A DNA stretch of 64,000 nucleotides, from contig CAJJAW010000005.1 of assembly GCA_905182195.1 (NCBI GenBank), positions 124,001-188,000 on the forward strand, in the 5' to 3' direction. The notes under the pieces are model-generated. The model searched no databases and was not told the origin of the DNA. It worked only from the letters and a program-made list of their open reading frames with translations. Positions 1 through 9,217 of this stretch are shown in pieces. Numbering within the stretch: the stretch's first letter is position 1; each line of letters starts with the position of its first letter. A program made the position numbers and the translations under genes. The DNA is from Alphaproteobacteria bacterium UBA4588 (lineage in GTDB: Bacteria; Pseudomonadota; Alphaproteobacteria; Rhodobacterales; Rhodobacteraceae).

Positions 1-1663
1 GGTTTGAGACCTTCTCCGCATGCGCCCCCATCGCAGCCGCATGGCTCACAAAATCGACTGAGAATGGCTCAGCTACGGTTGGGCAATCTGCAATAAGGTT
101 GTTAAAACTTTCATTACCGGTGTTGTTTTGCAATTTATTGATCACTGCAAAACCGCCATTGTCCAGAACCAACACAATCAATTTCTTGCTCGTGAGGACC
201 GAGGAATAAATATCAGAATTCATCAACATATAGCTGCCATCACCAGTAAACACGATCGTATCTTGGCCTGGTTCCACTTCGCTCTGGGCTATCCGCGCAC
301 CCCAGCCGCCGGCAATCTCATAGCCCATGCAGCTAAACCCAAATTCAACATCTACCGTACCGATGTCCAAAGTCCGCCAATTTGCGGTCACCTCCGCCGG
401 CAAACCGCCTGCTGCCGCCACAATCCTATCACGCGGGTCACACTGGGCGTTCACAACACCAATGGCCTGCGCGTAGGAATTGGGCCGGTTGCCCGCCTTG
501 ACGTTATCGGCCACATAGGCATCCCATTTCCCACGTTCACTTTGCGCCTCAGCAGTCCAATCCGCAGGCGCTTTATATTCGCCAATCTCAGCCTTTAACG
601 CCTGCAGTCCCAGCTTTGCGTCACCCACCAAAGGCAAGGCGTGATGTTTTCCAGCATCATGGCGTGCTGTGTTCAAGGAAATAAACTGCGCATCTAGCGC
701 AAATGCGGTCCAAGAGCCCGTAGTGAAGTCTTGCAACCGGCTACCAACCGAAAGGATTACATCGGCCCGTTCTGCCAGCCAATTGCCACTATTTGATCCA
801 GTGACACCTACAGGGCCAATATTCAGAGCATGGTCGGCCAACATATTGGCCCGACCCGCGATGGTCTCAATCACAGGAATATTTGTCGCTTCAGCAAATT
901 CCGTCAACTCCCTGACAGCCTTCGCATATTGCACCCCACCCCCAGCAATGATCGCAGGCCGTTTAGCCAATTTAAGCGTTGCAATGGCATCGGCTAATTC
1001 GCGGGCATCGGGCATTTGCTGGCGAATGCGATGCAGTTTTGGCTCGAAAAACGACAAGGGATAATCATAGGTCCAGCCCTGAACATCCTGTGGCAAAGCA
1101 ATGAACGCTGGGCCACAATCAGCCGGATCCAGCAAGGTGGCCAAGGCCGCCGGCAAAGACTGTATAACCTGCGCTGGATGGGTGATCCGATCCCAATACC
1201 TGCTAACAGATTGAAAACTATCGTTCACCCCCAAGGCCGGATTTCCGAAATGCTCCAACTGCTGCAACACAGGGTCAGGAAGTCGGGTCAAAAACGTATC
1301 GCCGCAGAGCATCAACATCGGCAATCGATTGGCATGGCAAAGCGCCGCGGCCGTTAACAAGTTTGCAGTGCCCGGACCCGCTGATGCGGTGCAGAACATA
1401 AATTTCTGCCGCAGGTGATATTTAGCATACGCCGCCGCCGCAAAGCCCATTCCCTGCTCATTTTGTCCACGATAGAGCGGTAATACATCCCGGTGATCAT
1501 AAAGCGCCTCACCCAAACAAGGCACATTGCCATGACCAAAAATACCAAAGCCACCACCACAGACGCGGGTCTTCAACCCATTAATTTCAATATATTGTGC
1601 CGCCAGATAGCGGATAATGGCCTGGGCCGTTGTAAGGCGAATGGTTGTGTCTGCTGTGCCCAC
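1..1663 (-). CDS. iolD: IolD, 3D-(3,5/4)-trihydroxycyclohexane-1,2-dione hydrolase (partial, C-terminus off the window)
   Basis: This is a thiamine-diphosphate enzyme of myo-inositol catabolism that opens the ring of trihydroxycyclohexanedione; cytosolic. About 554 residues are present of a family length near 610-650, and the gene runs out of the left edge. The N-terminal half carries the IolD-typical FGIFGHGNV and RGQNEQGMGFAA blocks and the DPVLQQLEHFG segment. The C-terminal half has the ThDP/Mg motif GDGSYMLMNSD followed about 26 residues after GDG by LDNGG. The only start-like codon after the upstream in-frame stop is GTG at 1663, with TTGGAG about 9 bases before it. Glyoxylate carboligase, which would fit the purine genes next door, was considered, but the IFGHGNV and LQQLEHFG signatures favour IolD. 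No other inositol genes are visible in the window. Confidence 0.83.
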   Translation of the reverse strand, partial: MGTADTTIRLTTAQAIIRYLAAQYIEINGLKTRVCGGGFGIFGHGNVPCLGEALYDHRDVLPLYRGQNEQGMGFAAAAYAKYHLRQKFMFCTASAGPGTANLLTAAALCHANRLPMLMLCGDTFLTRLPDPVLQQLEHFGNPALGVNDSFQSVSRYWDRITHPAQVIQSLPAALATLLDPADCGPAFIALPQDVQGWTYDYPLSFFEPKLHRIRQQMPDARELADAIATLKLAKRPAIIAGGGVQYAKAVRELTEFAEATNIPVIETIAGRANMLADHALNIGPVGVTGSNSGNWLAERADVILSVGSRLQDFTTGSWTAFALDAQFISLNTARHDAGKHHALPLVGDAKLGLQALKAEIGEYKAPADWTAEAQSERGKWDAYVADNVKAGNRPNSYAQAIGVVNAQCDPRDRIVAAAGGLPAEVTANWRTLDIGTVDVEFGFSCMGYEIAGGWGARIAQSEVEPGQDTIVFTGDGSYMLMNSDIYSSVLTSKKLIVLVLDNGGFAVINKLQNNTGNESFNNLIADCPTVAEPFSVDFVSHAAAMGAHAEKVSN

Positions 1664-1795
1664 AGAGAAAACTCCAATATGAATGTCATGAATGCCGCAT
1701 TTTTGCGGTTCAGATTACCCTAGGATACTATTTTTGCAACCGGTTGCAACAGGCTAAATGAGTACCCCAAAACTTTGCTATCATTTGGCCACAGC

Positions 1796-3019
1796 TTAGT
1801 TCGCCGCCCTGTACCAAGCAACCAAACGCGCGCGGTCTTCGGCCGCAATATTTGTGATATTAGCAGGCGGCATAGCGTGGCTTACACCAGCATGTAAAAA
1901 AATTGCTCTGGCATTCCTTGCTATATCGGCTCGAGTTTCCAGCAGAACACCATTTGGAGCCCATCTCACCCCCTCCCAGACCGGCGCACGGGCATGGCAC
2001 ATAGAGCAACGCCCCTTCACAATGTCATGTGCCTGCTCAAAGCCTTCAGCATCCGCATACTTCTGTTCGTAGCGGGTCAGCGGAACTGCATAAGCGGCTT
2101 CCGGATCTCCGTCAAACCCAGGCGCAGAAGACAGCCAGGCAATCAAGATAAACAAAACCACTGTCAGGCCCCAAGTCCAGTCAGGACGGCCCGCCCGCGC
2201 ATGCATGGAGTTAAAGTAATGCCGGATTGTCACCCCCATCAGGAACACTAAACAGGCAATGATCCACGCATAGGGCGTGCCAAATGACAGCGGGTAGTGG
2301 TTCGACAGCATCAAGAATATGACTGGCAAGGTCAGGTAGTTGTTATGAGTGGAACGCAGTTTGGCAATCTTGCCATATTTGGCATCTGGCACCCGTGCTG
2401 CCTTAAGATCAGCCACCACGATACGTTGATTGGGCATAATTATCATTGCCACATTGGCTGTCATGATTGTGGCAGCGAAAGCGCCCAGATGCAGTAAAGC
2501 CGCACGCCCAGTGAACACTTGATTATAACCCCAAGACATCACCACCAAAACCACAAACAGCAGGACCATCAGCAAAGTCGGATGTTCACCCAGTTTTGAT
2601 TTGCACAGACCATCATAGATCAGCCAGCCCACAACCAAAGAGCCCGCAGAGATTACAATCGCCTGCCAAGTAGACAAATCCATCTTCGCTGGGTCAATCA
2701 GATAGAGCTCTGAACCAGCCCAATAGACTACCATAAGCATTGCGACGCCTGACAGCCAGGTTGTGTAGCTCTCCCATTTGAACCAAGTCAAATGCTCCGG
2801 CATCGCCGCAGGTGCCACAAGGTATTTTTGCACATGGTAAAACCCACCACCATGGACCTGCCATTCCTCACCGTCAGCTGGTCCAGAAATATTTCGATTT
2901 AATCCAAGATCAAGGGCTATGAAATAGAACGACGACCCAATCCAGGCCATGGCGGTGATCACATGCAACCACCGCACAGCAAAGCTAATCCACTCCCAAA
3001 AAATTGCTATATCATACAT
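1796..3019 (-). CDS. puuD: PuuD, membrane urate hydroxylase with C-terminal cytochrome c domain
   Basis: PuuD oxidises urate to 5-hydroxyisourate at the inner membrane and passes electrons to its own heme domain. The 407-residue protein has the family N-terminus (ISFAVRWLHVITAMAWIGSS), a bundle of hydrophobic segments over about residues 10-300, and a soluble C-terminal domain with one heme-binding motif, CSMCH, near residue 340. The ATG at 3019 has AAGGA about 8 bases upstream. It lies 11 bases after uraH on the same strand, so the first two steps of urate breakdown are co-transcribed. Length is normal for the family. Confidence 0.92.
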   Translation of the reverse strand: MYDIAIFWEWISFAVRWLHVITAMAWIGSSFYFIALDLGLNRNISGPADGEEWQVHGGGFYHVQKYLVAPAAMPEHLTWFKWESYTTWLSGVAMLMVVYWAGSELYLIDPAKMDLSTWQAIVISAGSLVVGWLIYDGLCKSKLGEHPTLLMVLLFVVLVVMSWGYNQVFTGRAALLHLGAFAATIMTANVAMIIMPNQRIVVADLKAARVPDAKYGKIAKLRSTHNNYLTLPVIFLMLSNHYPLSFGTPYAWIIACLVFLMGVTIRHYFNSMHARAGRPDWTWGLTVVLFILIAWLSSAPGFDGDPEAAYAVPLTRYEQKYADAEGFEQAHDIVKGRCSMCHARAPVWEGVRWAPNGVLLETRADIARNARAIFLHAGVSHAMPPANITNIAAEDRARLVAWYRAAN

Positions 3020-3030
3020 AACTTAAATCC

Positions 3031-3384
3031 TTAGCTGCCACGGTAGGTAGAGTAGCCATGCGCTGATAATAGAAGAGGTACATGGTAATGCCCATCCTGA
3101 GACATGCCAAATCGAATAGGCACCTGATCCAAAAACATAGGCTCAGATGCCACTTGACCAGTAGCGCGAAGATATGGGCCCACATGAAAAACCAGTTCGT
3201 AATATCCAATTTGAAACTCTTTTTGAGGTAAAATTGGGTTATCGGTTCGCCCATCAATATTTGTGATCACCTCACAAACCTTGCTCACCACCCCATCTTT
3301 ATGACAAAATAGCTCAATCTTGATCCCGGGAGCTGGGCAGCCTTTAGCAGTATCCAAAACATGAGTCGTCAAAAAGCCAGTCAT
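3031..3384 (-). CDS. uraH: UraH, 5-hydroxyisourate hydrolase (transthyretin-like)
   Basis: This enzyme hydrolyses 5-hydroxyisourate to OHCU, the second step after PuuD. The 117-residue protein starts with the family hallmark LTTHVLDTAKGCPA, has an internal RTDNP-like turn, and ends with the diagnostic C-terminal tetrapeptide YRGS, which forms part of the active site. A GTG one codon upstream is possible, but AAAGGA sits 8 bases before the ATG at 3384, which I prefer. The gene precedes puuD closely on the same strand and diverges from puuE-uraD, so the 75-base gap at 3385-3458 should hold both promoters. Confidence 0.93.
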   Translation of the reverse strand: MTGFLTTHVLDTAKGCPAPGIKIELFCHKDGVVSKVCEVITNIDGRTDNPILPQKEFQIGYYELVFHVGPYLRATGQVASEPMFLDQVPIRFGMSQDGHYHVPLLLSAHGYSTYRGS

Positions 3385-3458
3385 CACCTATTCCTTTTTT
3401 ACTTTCTTTATCTCTGCCCAAAAAATATGCAAAGTAAAAGCCCAAGTCGGAGAAAATT

Positions 3459-4523
3459 ATGAAACGCTACCCACGTGACATGTCTGGTTATGGCCCCACC
3501 CCTCCTGCAGCACAATGGCCAGGCAGCTCACGGATTGCTGTCCAACTAGTACTAAATTACGAAGAAGGTGGTGAAAACAATATCCTGCATGACGATGCCG
3601 CCTCCGAGGCCTTTCTGTCTGAGATCGTCGGCGCCACCGCTTGGCCCGGTCAGCGGCATTGGAATATGGAAAGCATTTATGAATACGGCGCCCGGGCTGG
3701 GTTTTGGCGCTTGCACCGGATAATGAAAGATCTGCCAGTTACTGTCTACGGCGTGGCTACGGCTTTGGCCCGCGCGCCAGAACAGGTTTCGGCAATGGTA
3801 TCCGCCGGCTGGGAAATCGCAAGCCATGGCTTAAAGTGGGTTGAGTACAAAGATACCACGCCCGAACATGAGGCAGCAGATATGGCCGAGGCCATACGCC
3901 TGCACACCGAAGTTGTAGGCCATCCACCACGCGGTTGGTACACAGGGCGTTGCTCTGAAAACACAGTACGTCTGGCTGCCGAAACCGGTCAATTCAAATA
4001 TGTGGCTGACACCTATGCCGATGATCTACCCTATTGGATGGAGTGTGGTGAGACGGATCAATTGATCGTACCCTATACGCTGGACGCCAATGATATGCGC
4101 TTCGCGACTCCTCAGGGCTTCAATTCTGGAGACCAATTCTACAGCTATCTCAAAGATACTTTTGATGTGCTCTACGCCGAAGGTGGACGCATGATGTCGG
4201 TAGGGCTACATTGCAGGCTCGTTGGCCGGCCAGGCAGGGCCGCAGCCCTGCAACGCTTTATAGATTATGCCAATGGCCATGCAGGCGTCTGGTTTGCCAC
4301 CCGCGAAGATATTGCTGACCACTGGGCCAAAACCCATCCCCACAAGCGCTTTGAACGACCCAGCACTATGTGCCGCGACGATTTTGTGACCTGTATGGCG
4401 GGGTGTTTGAGCATTCCCCGTGGGTGGCAGAACGCGCACATAGGCTTGAGTTGGGGCCTATGCACGACAGCGCCACGGGGCTGCACAATGCCCTCTGCCG
4501 AGCATTTCGATCTGCGGATGTAG
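3459..4523 (+). CDS. puuE: PuuE, cofactor-independent allantoinase (N-terminal part of a frameshifted PuuE-UraD fusion)
   Basis: PuuE is a polysaccharide-deacetylase-fold allantoinase that converts allantoin to allantoate. The N-terminus (RYPRDMSGYGPTPP) and the NYEEGGENNILHDD and SHGLKWVEY blocks are characteristic. True homology ends near residue 310 (base about 4390). After RPSTMCRDDFVT the frame runs into unrelated sequence and stops at 4523, while the expected continuation YGGVFEHSPW sits in the next frame. Adding one base in the CC run at 4390-4391 gives an uninterrupted 466-residue PuuE-UraD fusion, a domain order I know from Rhodobacterales. GGAGA precedes the ATG. Either the frameshift is real, leaving a PuuE with a scrambled tail, or it is a sequencing error. 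Confidence 0.85.
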   Translation: MKRYPRDMSGYGPTPPAAQWPGSSRIAVQLVLNYEEGGENNILHDDAASEAFLSEIVGATAWPGQRHWNMESIYEYGARAGFWRLHRIMKDLPVTVYGVATALARAPEQVSAMVSAGWEIASHGLKWVEYKDTTPEHEAADMAEAIRLHTEVVGHPPRGWYTGRCSENTVRLAAETGQFKYVADTYADDLPYWMECGETDQLIVPYTLDANDMRFATPQGFNSGDQFYSYLKDTFDVLYAEGGRMMSVGLHCRLVGRPGRAAALQRFIDYANGHAGVWFATREDIADHWAKTHPHKRFERPSTMCRDDFVTCMAGCLSIPRGWQNAHIGLSWGLCTTAPRGCTMPSAEHFDLRM

Positions 4524-4858
4524 AGAAGCGTTTGGGGGTCCTCGCAGCCCACCCCGATCTTGCAGGAAAACTGGCCGCTGCCAAACGCCTCACCACCCTA
4601 AGCACCTCTGAACAGGCCAACGCTGGACTAGACGCACTCACAGATGCGGAGCGGGTAATTTTCACGGATCTAAATAACGCCTATGTCTCAAAACATGGGT
4701 TCCCATTTATAATAGCGGTGCGCGACCATACCAAAGAAAGTATACTTAAAGCTTTTGGAGCACGTATGAACAATGACCATGCCGAAGAACTAGATGAGGC
4801 TTGTCGGCAGGTAGAACGCATTGCAAAGTTTCGCCTGCGCGATCTACTGCCGCGCTAG
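4370..4858 (+). CDS. uraD: UraD, OHCU decarboxylase domain (C-terminal part of the frameshifted PuuE-UraD fusion)
   Basis: UraD decarboxylates OHCU to S-allantoin, following UraH. The frame contains the family landmarks YGGVFEHSPWVAERA, the catalytic-region AAHPDLAGKLA and the EQANAGLD segment. The HGFPFIIAVRDHTKESIL block is close to the consensus for the substrate-binding region. The ATG at 4370 lies inside the end of puuE and has no convincing ribosome site, so this is probably not an independent gene. It is the second half of one fused open frame broken at about 4390. Restoring one base joins it exactly in phase with puuE. Confidence 0.88.
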   Translation: MPRRFCDLYGGVFEHSPWVAERAHRLELGPMHDSATGLHNALCRAFRSADVEKRLGVLAAHPDLAGKLAAAKRLTTLSTSEQANAGLDALTDAERVIFTDLNNAYVSKHGFPFIIAVRDHTKESILKAFGARMNNDHAEELDEACRQVERIAKFRLRDLLPR

Positions 4859-4898
4859 CGCACTGCTTTTTCTCTTAGGAAATGCTTTCGCTCTAGGC

Positions 4899-5723
4899 CT
4901 AAAAGCTAAGCGACATATGTCTATTGACGTCTTTGTATAGCAGATAACGAAAAGGTCCCGGACCTCCCGCATAGCAGGCCTGCGGACAAAAGGCGCGCAG
5001 CCATATGAAGTCACCAGCCTCAACCTCGACCCAGTCCTGGTTGAGCTTATATACCGCCTTCCCTTCCAACACATAAAGGCCATGTTCCATCACATGGGTC
5101 TCCTCAAACGGTATAACACCACCAGGTTGAAAAGTAACTATATTCACATGCATGTCGTGGCGCAGATCATCTGCCTCTACGAACCGGGTTGTGCCCCACA
5201 CGCCATTGGTCTCAGGCATCATAGTGATCGCATGGTCTTCTTCTTGAGTAACAAATGCTTCAGGAGCATCAATGCCCACCACCACCACATAGAGTTTGCG
5301 GATCCAATGAAACCGTAATGTAACATCACCAGCCTCCAACGACCACTCCGTTCCACTCGGAATATAGGCATAACTGCCCACTCCCAAAGCATGCTCCTGA
5401 CCGTTCATCCGTAAAAGCCCACACCCGTCAGTTACAAACAAAACTGATTGCGCTTGGGCGTCAATATCCGGCTGGTTGCTACCTCCACCGGGAGAGACCT
5501 CCATAATATACTGCGAAAACGTCTCAGCAAAGCCGCTCATTGGACGCGCGAGAACCCATGCTCGAGTTTTATGCCAGTGGGGTAAAAAGCTTGTCACAAT
5601 ATCGCGCATCGTACCCTTAGGGATCACCGCGTAGGCCTCAGTAAACACCGCCCGTTGGGTCATAGTGTCTTGTTGACTCGGCAGGCCACCAGTTGGGAAA
5701 TAATATTTTTGATCCACAGTCAT
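4899..5723 (-). CDS. allE: (S)-ureidoglycine aminohydrolase (bicupin)
   Basis: This enzyme releases ammonia from S-ureidoglycine to give S-ureidoglycolate, and is manganese-dependent in characterised homologues. The 274-residue protein is two cupin barrels. The second carries FEETHVMEHGLYVLEGKA, supplying the Glu/His/His metal set around residues 205-220, and a late Gln (CPQACYAGG) matches the fourth ligand. AGAGGA precedes the ATG at 5723 by about 8 bases. It converges on uraD and completes the urate-to-ureidoglycolate series except for allantoate hydrolysis, for which no gene is seen here. Confidence 0.88.
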   Translation of the reverse strand: MTVDQKYYFPTGGLPSQQDTMTQRAVFTEAYAVIPKGTMRDIVTSFLPHWHKTRAWVLARPMSGFAETFSQYIMEVSPGGGSNQPDIDAQAQSVLFVTDGCGLLRMNGQEHALGVGSYAYIPSGTEWSLEAGDVTLRFHWIRKLYVVVVGIDAPEAFVTQEEDHAITMMPETNGVWGTTRFVEADDLRHDMHVNIVTFQPGGVIPFEETHVMEHGLYVLEGKAVYKLNQDWVEVEAGDFIWLRAFCPQACYAGGPGPFRYLLYKDVNRHMSLSF

Positions 5724-5909
5724 CGTGATGTCCTCTCAAAGCGTCTACTGAACTAGCTTAAAAAGCTAAAAAGAAAAAGCCCAGTGTTTATCTTACAGAC
5801 AATTTCTTGTTTAAAAACAGAAAACCATGGCCGATGTACACGTTTATGTAGAAAGGGTTTTCAGTTTAATCTTAACACGGGTTCGTTTTTAACTGAAATT
5901 CATTAAAAT

Positions 5910-7970
5910 TTAAGCCAGACCCAGAGCTACTTTTTGCTGATCTGCCCAAGTGCGGATCAAGTGATCAACAGCAAGGCCAATAAACGCAACACATAATCCA
6001 AGCATCAGCCCATTTCCAATACCATTTTTATCTGACAAAGCCTTCAAAATATATTGGCCTAAATCATCAGTGCCTATCATTGCACCAATAATCACCATGA
6101 ATAGTGCAAAAACTGCTGTTTGATTGATAGCTAGCATAATGTGAGGAAATGCTAGGGGCATCTCAATTTTCATCCACCTCTGCACCCTATTCACACCAGA
6201 CATAGAACCCGCATCTTGCAAGGTTGAAGGCACGCTTCGCAGGCCTTCAACCGTATAGCGAGTTGCAGGAATTGTCGCATAGACAACAACGGCAATCAAA
6301 ACTGAAGTGTCTGTGACACCAAACAGCATAATTACCGGTATCAAATAAATGAAGGAAGGAAATGTCTGGAGTGTATCACACACAATTAAAATAGCCTTAC
6401 TTGCCAGCTTACTTTGAGCGCACAGAGACCCTACAGTAATCCCTATGAGGGCAGATACTATAACAGCGAAAGAGGTCATATAGGCCGTAATCAAAGCTCG
6501 GTCCCACCATTCAGTGAAAGCTATAAACAATAGAAAGCCACCAACTACGAGCGCGGAACGTATGCCCCCAATAATATAACCGACCCCCATTACAAGGACA
6601 AAAGTAGCAATTACTGGCATGCCCAAATATGCTGCTTTCATTGGCATCAATACATCTATTATCAGCCAATTATTGAAGATTTGAAGTCCCCGATACCAGT
6701 TCTCAACCATCCAGTCGACGCCAGCCTGCCAAAAAGGCTCAGTGGTTATGCCCTGGTTGTGTGGAATTAAGTAAAAATAGTTAATCTCACCACCAAACAA
6801 AATCTTCCCCGAAAAGGTCAAAATAATGCTAGTTCCTAGCAAAACAAGAAACAGGATTGCATATTTGTGTCGTTGGGAAAAGTTAAGATTAGCAAAGTAA
6901 TCAGTTTGTTTGTTAGCCCAAGCCAACGACAATTTATCCAAAACAACCGCAATAAGGACAATGCAGATACCTAGTTCTAGCGCCTGCCCAATCCGTAATT
7001 GGTTTAAGGCCAATAAAAGGTTAAATCCAAGCCCCTTAGCCCCGATAAAGGAGGCTATGACGGCCATAGCCAAACACTGCATAATAACTTGATTGGTACC
7101 AATCAAAATATCGCGACGAGCGGTAGGGATCAAAACCTTCAACATCATCTGACTATTACTACAGCCACTCATTGCTCCAGCTTCAACAACTTCTGGCGAA
7201 ACACGTTTTAAGCCCAATAGGGTTAGCCTGATCATAGGTGGTGTTGCAAAAATTATTGTTGCGATCGCGCCCGCATGATCACCAACGCCAAAGAACACCA
7301 TCACAGGGATAAGATACGAGAAATGCGGCATAGTCTGTGCAACATTTAACAACGGCATAAGGATATTCTCGGCTGTTCTGCTTTTATAGGCAATTGCCCC
7401 TAGAAATAAACCAAGCAAGCAAGACACCGGAGCGGCAATAAGGACAAAAGACAGGGTCTCCATCGCAGGCACCCACTGACCGAATATTGCAATGTATGCA
7501 GTTGCGAGGCCAGCCAGTAAAGCCAAGCCTATGCCCTTAAGGGCATAGCCAAGTAAGATAGCGCCACCAGCAACAACCGTCCACGGCAGAGCCGGCCAGA
7601 CTGCCCATTTATTTTCGCCAACAAAATCCCAACTTGTAAAGGCTACAATCGTTTTAACCCCACCTAAAAGAATTTCCCGCACAAACTCGATGCAGAATAG
7701 AACCGCCCTCGAGAACCCTCTTGTAAGCTCTCTTATTAGTGCTGAATCCTCAAACTCTTCGAGGTCTGGATCATATATTTCGATTAGAAAGAAATCATAC
7801 ATCAGATACTCAGCAAAGCCATTAATTGCTCCAGGAAAAGAAGATAAAAGTGAAGGAAGACGCCAAAGCATATTAGTTTCAGACGGCGCAACTGTCAGAT
7901 ACAGAGTAAAAAAAACTACTAATAAAACAAAAAATTGCACAGATTTAGATCGATTATTCAAAAACTCCAT
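5910..7970 (-). CDS. tmoV: TmoV-like ABC permease with two fused permease domains (TMAO/quaternary amine uptake)
   Basis: This is the inner-membrane permease of a quaternary-amine ABC importer. At 686 residues it is about twice a normal ProW because two permease domains are fused. Each has an EAA-type coupling loop: GAMSGCSNSQMMLKVLIP near residue 270 and GSMSGVNRVQRWMKIEMP near residue 590. The hydrophobic segments form two blocks separated by a long periplasmic stretch around residues 390-430. It follows the ATPase gene by 9 bases. A double-length permease together with the partner binding protein fits the TmoXWV TMAO transporter of marine Roseobacters better than ProU. The choice of substrate is inference from the binding protein and from the tmm/tdm/mgd context. 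Confidence 0.72.
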   Translation of the reverse strand: MEFLNNRSKSVQFFVLLVVFFTLYLTVAPSETNMLWRLPSLLSSFPGAINGFAEYLMYDFFLIEIYDPDLEEFEDSALIRELTRGFSRAVLFCIEFVREILLGGVKTIVAFTSWDFVGENKWAVWPALPWTVVAGGAILLGYALKGIGLALLAGLATAYIAIFGQWVPAMETLSFVLIAAPVSCLLGLFLGAIAYKSRTAENILMPLLNVAQTMPHFSYLIPVMVFFGVGDHAGAIATIIFATPPMIRLTLLGLKRVSPEVVEAGAMSGCSNSQMMLKVLIPTARRDILIGTNQVIMQCLAMAVIASFIGAKGLGFNLLLALNQLRIGQALELGICIVLIAVVLDKLSLAWANKQTDYFANLNFSQRHKYAILFLVLLGTSIILTFSGKILFGGEINYFYLIPHNQGITTEPFWQAGVDWMVENWYRGLQIFNNWLIIDVLMPMKAAYLGMPVIATFVLVMGVGYIIGGIRSALVVGGFLLFIAFTEWWDRALITAYMTSFAVIVSALIGITVGSLCAQSKLASKAILIVCDTLQTFPSFIYLIPVIMLFGVTDTSVLIAVVVYATIPATRYTVEGLRSVPSTLQDAGSMSGVNRVQRWMKIEMPLAFPHIMLAINQTAVFALFMVIIGAMIGTDDLGQYILKALSDKNGIGNGLMLGLCVAFIGLAVDHLIRTWADQQKVALGLA

Positions 7971-7979
7971 GAAGTCACC

Positions 7980-9050
7980 CTACGCTTTTTCATCTGCCAC
8001 GTTTTCTTTACCAAACAACATGTGGATGATTTTCGATGCGTGTATTGATCCAACAATATCACCAGTCTCGTTAACAACAGCTACGTGCTTCTGCTCCGTC
8101 AAAACTGCCTCAGCAACTGTCTGGATAATTACGTCCTTCAAAACCTGCAACGGCCCCAATTGAGACGCATTTACTTCAGGGTCCATTACATCTTCAATTT
8201 TTAAGACTTTTTCTCTGGGCACCTCTTCAGTAAATTTTCGCACATATTCTGTGGCTGGGCGCAGGACAATATTTGCGGGTGTATCGAGTTGTTCGATTAC
8301 ACCATCTTTCATAATAGCAATCCGATCGGCAAGACGCAGGGCCTCATTGAAATCATGGGTCACAAACAAAATAGTCTTATTCAATACCCCCTGTAATCGA
8401 AGAAATTCATCCTGCATTTCTTTTCGGATTAGCGGATCAAGCGCTGAAAAGGGTTCATCAAGAAACCAAATATCTGGTTCAACGGCAAGGGAGCGTGCGA
8501 TGCCCACTCTTTGCTGTTGCCCACCAGACAATTGCCGGGGAAAATAGTTTTCCCGTCCATCTAGGCCAACCAATTCAACCATTTCAAGCGCCCTCTTCAC
8601 GCTTTCGTCAGTTCCCTTACCCTTTACCTGGAGTGGGAATGCAATATTTTCTAAAACAGTTTTATGCGGCAATAGTCCAAAGTTTTGAAAAACCATCCCC
8701 ATTTTATTTCTTCTAAGTTCGATAAGCTGTTTGGAGGTCATTGCCAGCAAGTCTTGACCATCAATGAATATATCGCCAGACGTCGTATCGGTCAGGCTAG
8801 GAATCAGATTAGCAATAGTTGACTTACCAGATCCAGACAACCCCATAATAACAAATATTTCGCCCTCATATACTTCAAAGGAGGCGTTGTTTACTCCGAC
8901 AACACAGCCAGCTTCTTTGAATGTTTTAGCGTCGACATGTCCATTCGACTGGGCAAGTACTTTCTTGGCGTTTTCACCAAAAACTTTATAAACTGAGGAA
9001 CATTTTATGACAGGTTTGGTACTGCTTGCGGTTATTGCTTGCGAAGACAT
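7980..9050 (-). CDS. tmoW: TmoW-like ABC transporter ATPase (quaternary amine/TMAO importer)
   Basis: This is the ATP-binding subunit of the importer, 356 residues. Walker A is GLSGSGKST at about residues 70-78, the signature is LSGGQQQRVGIARSLA, and Walker B is WFLDEPF. The C-terminal 100 residues look like a CBS-type regulatory module (VLTEQKHVAVVNETGDIVGS), as in ProV/OpuAA. The N-terminus has the extended ProV-style arm that begins with the KCSSVYKVFGENAKK segment. The gene sits between the binding-protein gene (about 170 bases upstream, separated by a hairpin) and the permease (9 bases downstream). Confidence 0.85.
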   Translation of the reverse strand: MSSQAITASSTKPVIKCSSVYKVFGENAKKVLAQSNGHVDAKTFKEAGCVVGVNNASFEVYEGEIFVIMGLSGSGKSTIANLIPSLTDTTSGDIFIDGQDLLAMTSKQLIELRRNKMGMVFQNFGLLPHKTVLENIAFPLQVKGKGTDESVKRALEMVELVGLDGRENYFPRQLSGGQQQRVGIARSLAVEPDIWFLDEPFSALDPLIRKEMQDEFLRLQGVLNKTILFVTHDFNEALRLADRIAIMKDGVIEQLDTPANIVLRPATEYVRKFTEEVPREKVLKIEDVMDPEVNASQLGPLQVLKDVIIQTVAEAVLTEQKHVAVVNETGDIVGSIHASKIIHMLFGKENVADEKA

Positions 9051-9178
9051 ATTTAGTTCCTAATGAGCGTCCAGATCTGTCGATTAAGCCTTTTGAAATC
9101 AACGTTACTAGAGATATCGTTCATTCATCAATAGGCTAACATTTTAGATGAGTTTAGCCTCAACTCAAAGCATCGAAA

Positions 9179-9204
9179 CCTGCAACGCTGAGAGGCGTTG
9201 CAGG
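9179..9204 (-). terminator. Stem-loop between tmoX and tmoW
   Basis: This is a perfect 10-bp inverted repeat (CCTGCAACGC / GCGTTGCAGG) around a 6-base loop, placed just after the binding-protein stop at 9218. No long T run follows on the minus strand, so it is more likely a message-stabilising or attenuating hairpin than a full terminator. Such elements commonly let a binding protein be made in excess over its ATPase and permease. Confidence 0.6.
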
Positions 9205-9217
9205 AAATCATAGTACC

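Noticed and set aside
128-1357. Three overlapping plus-strand open frames
   Set aside because: They lie antisense to a continuous minus-strand frame with clear IolD motifs, and have no family resemblance or ribosome sites.
1-1663. Glyoxylate carboligase as the identity of the thiamine enzyme
   Set aside because: It would suit the ureide genes, but IFGHGNV, RGQNEQGMG and LQQLEHFG are IolD signatures.
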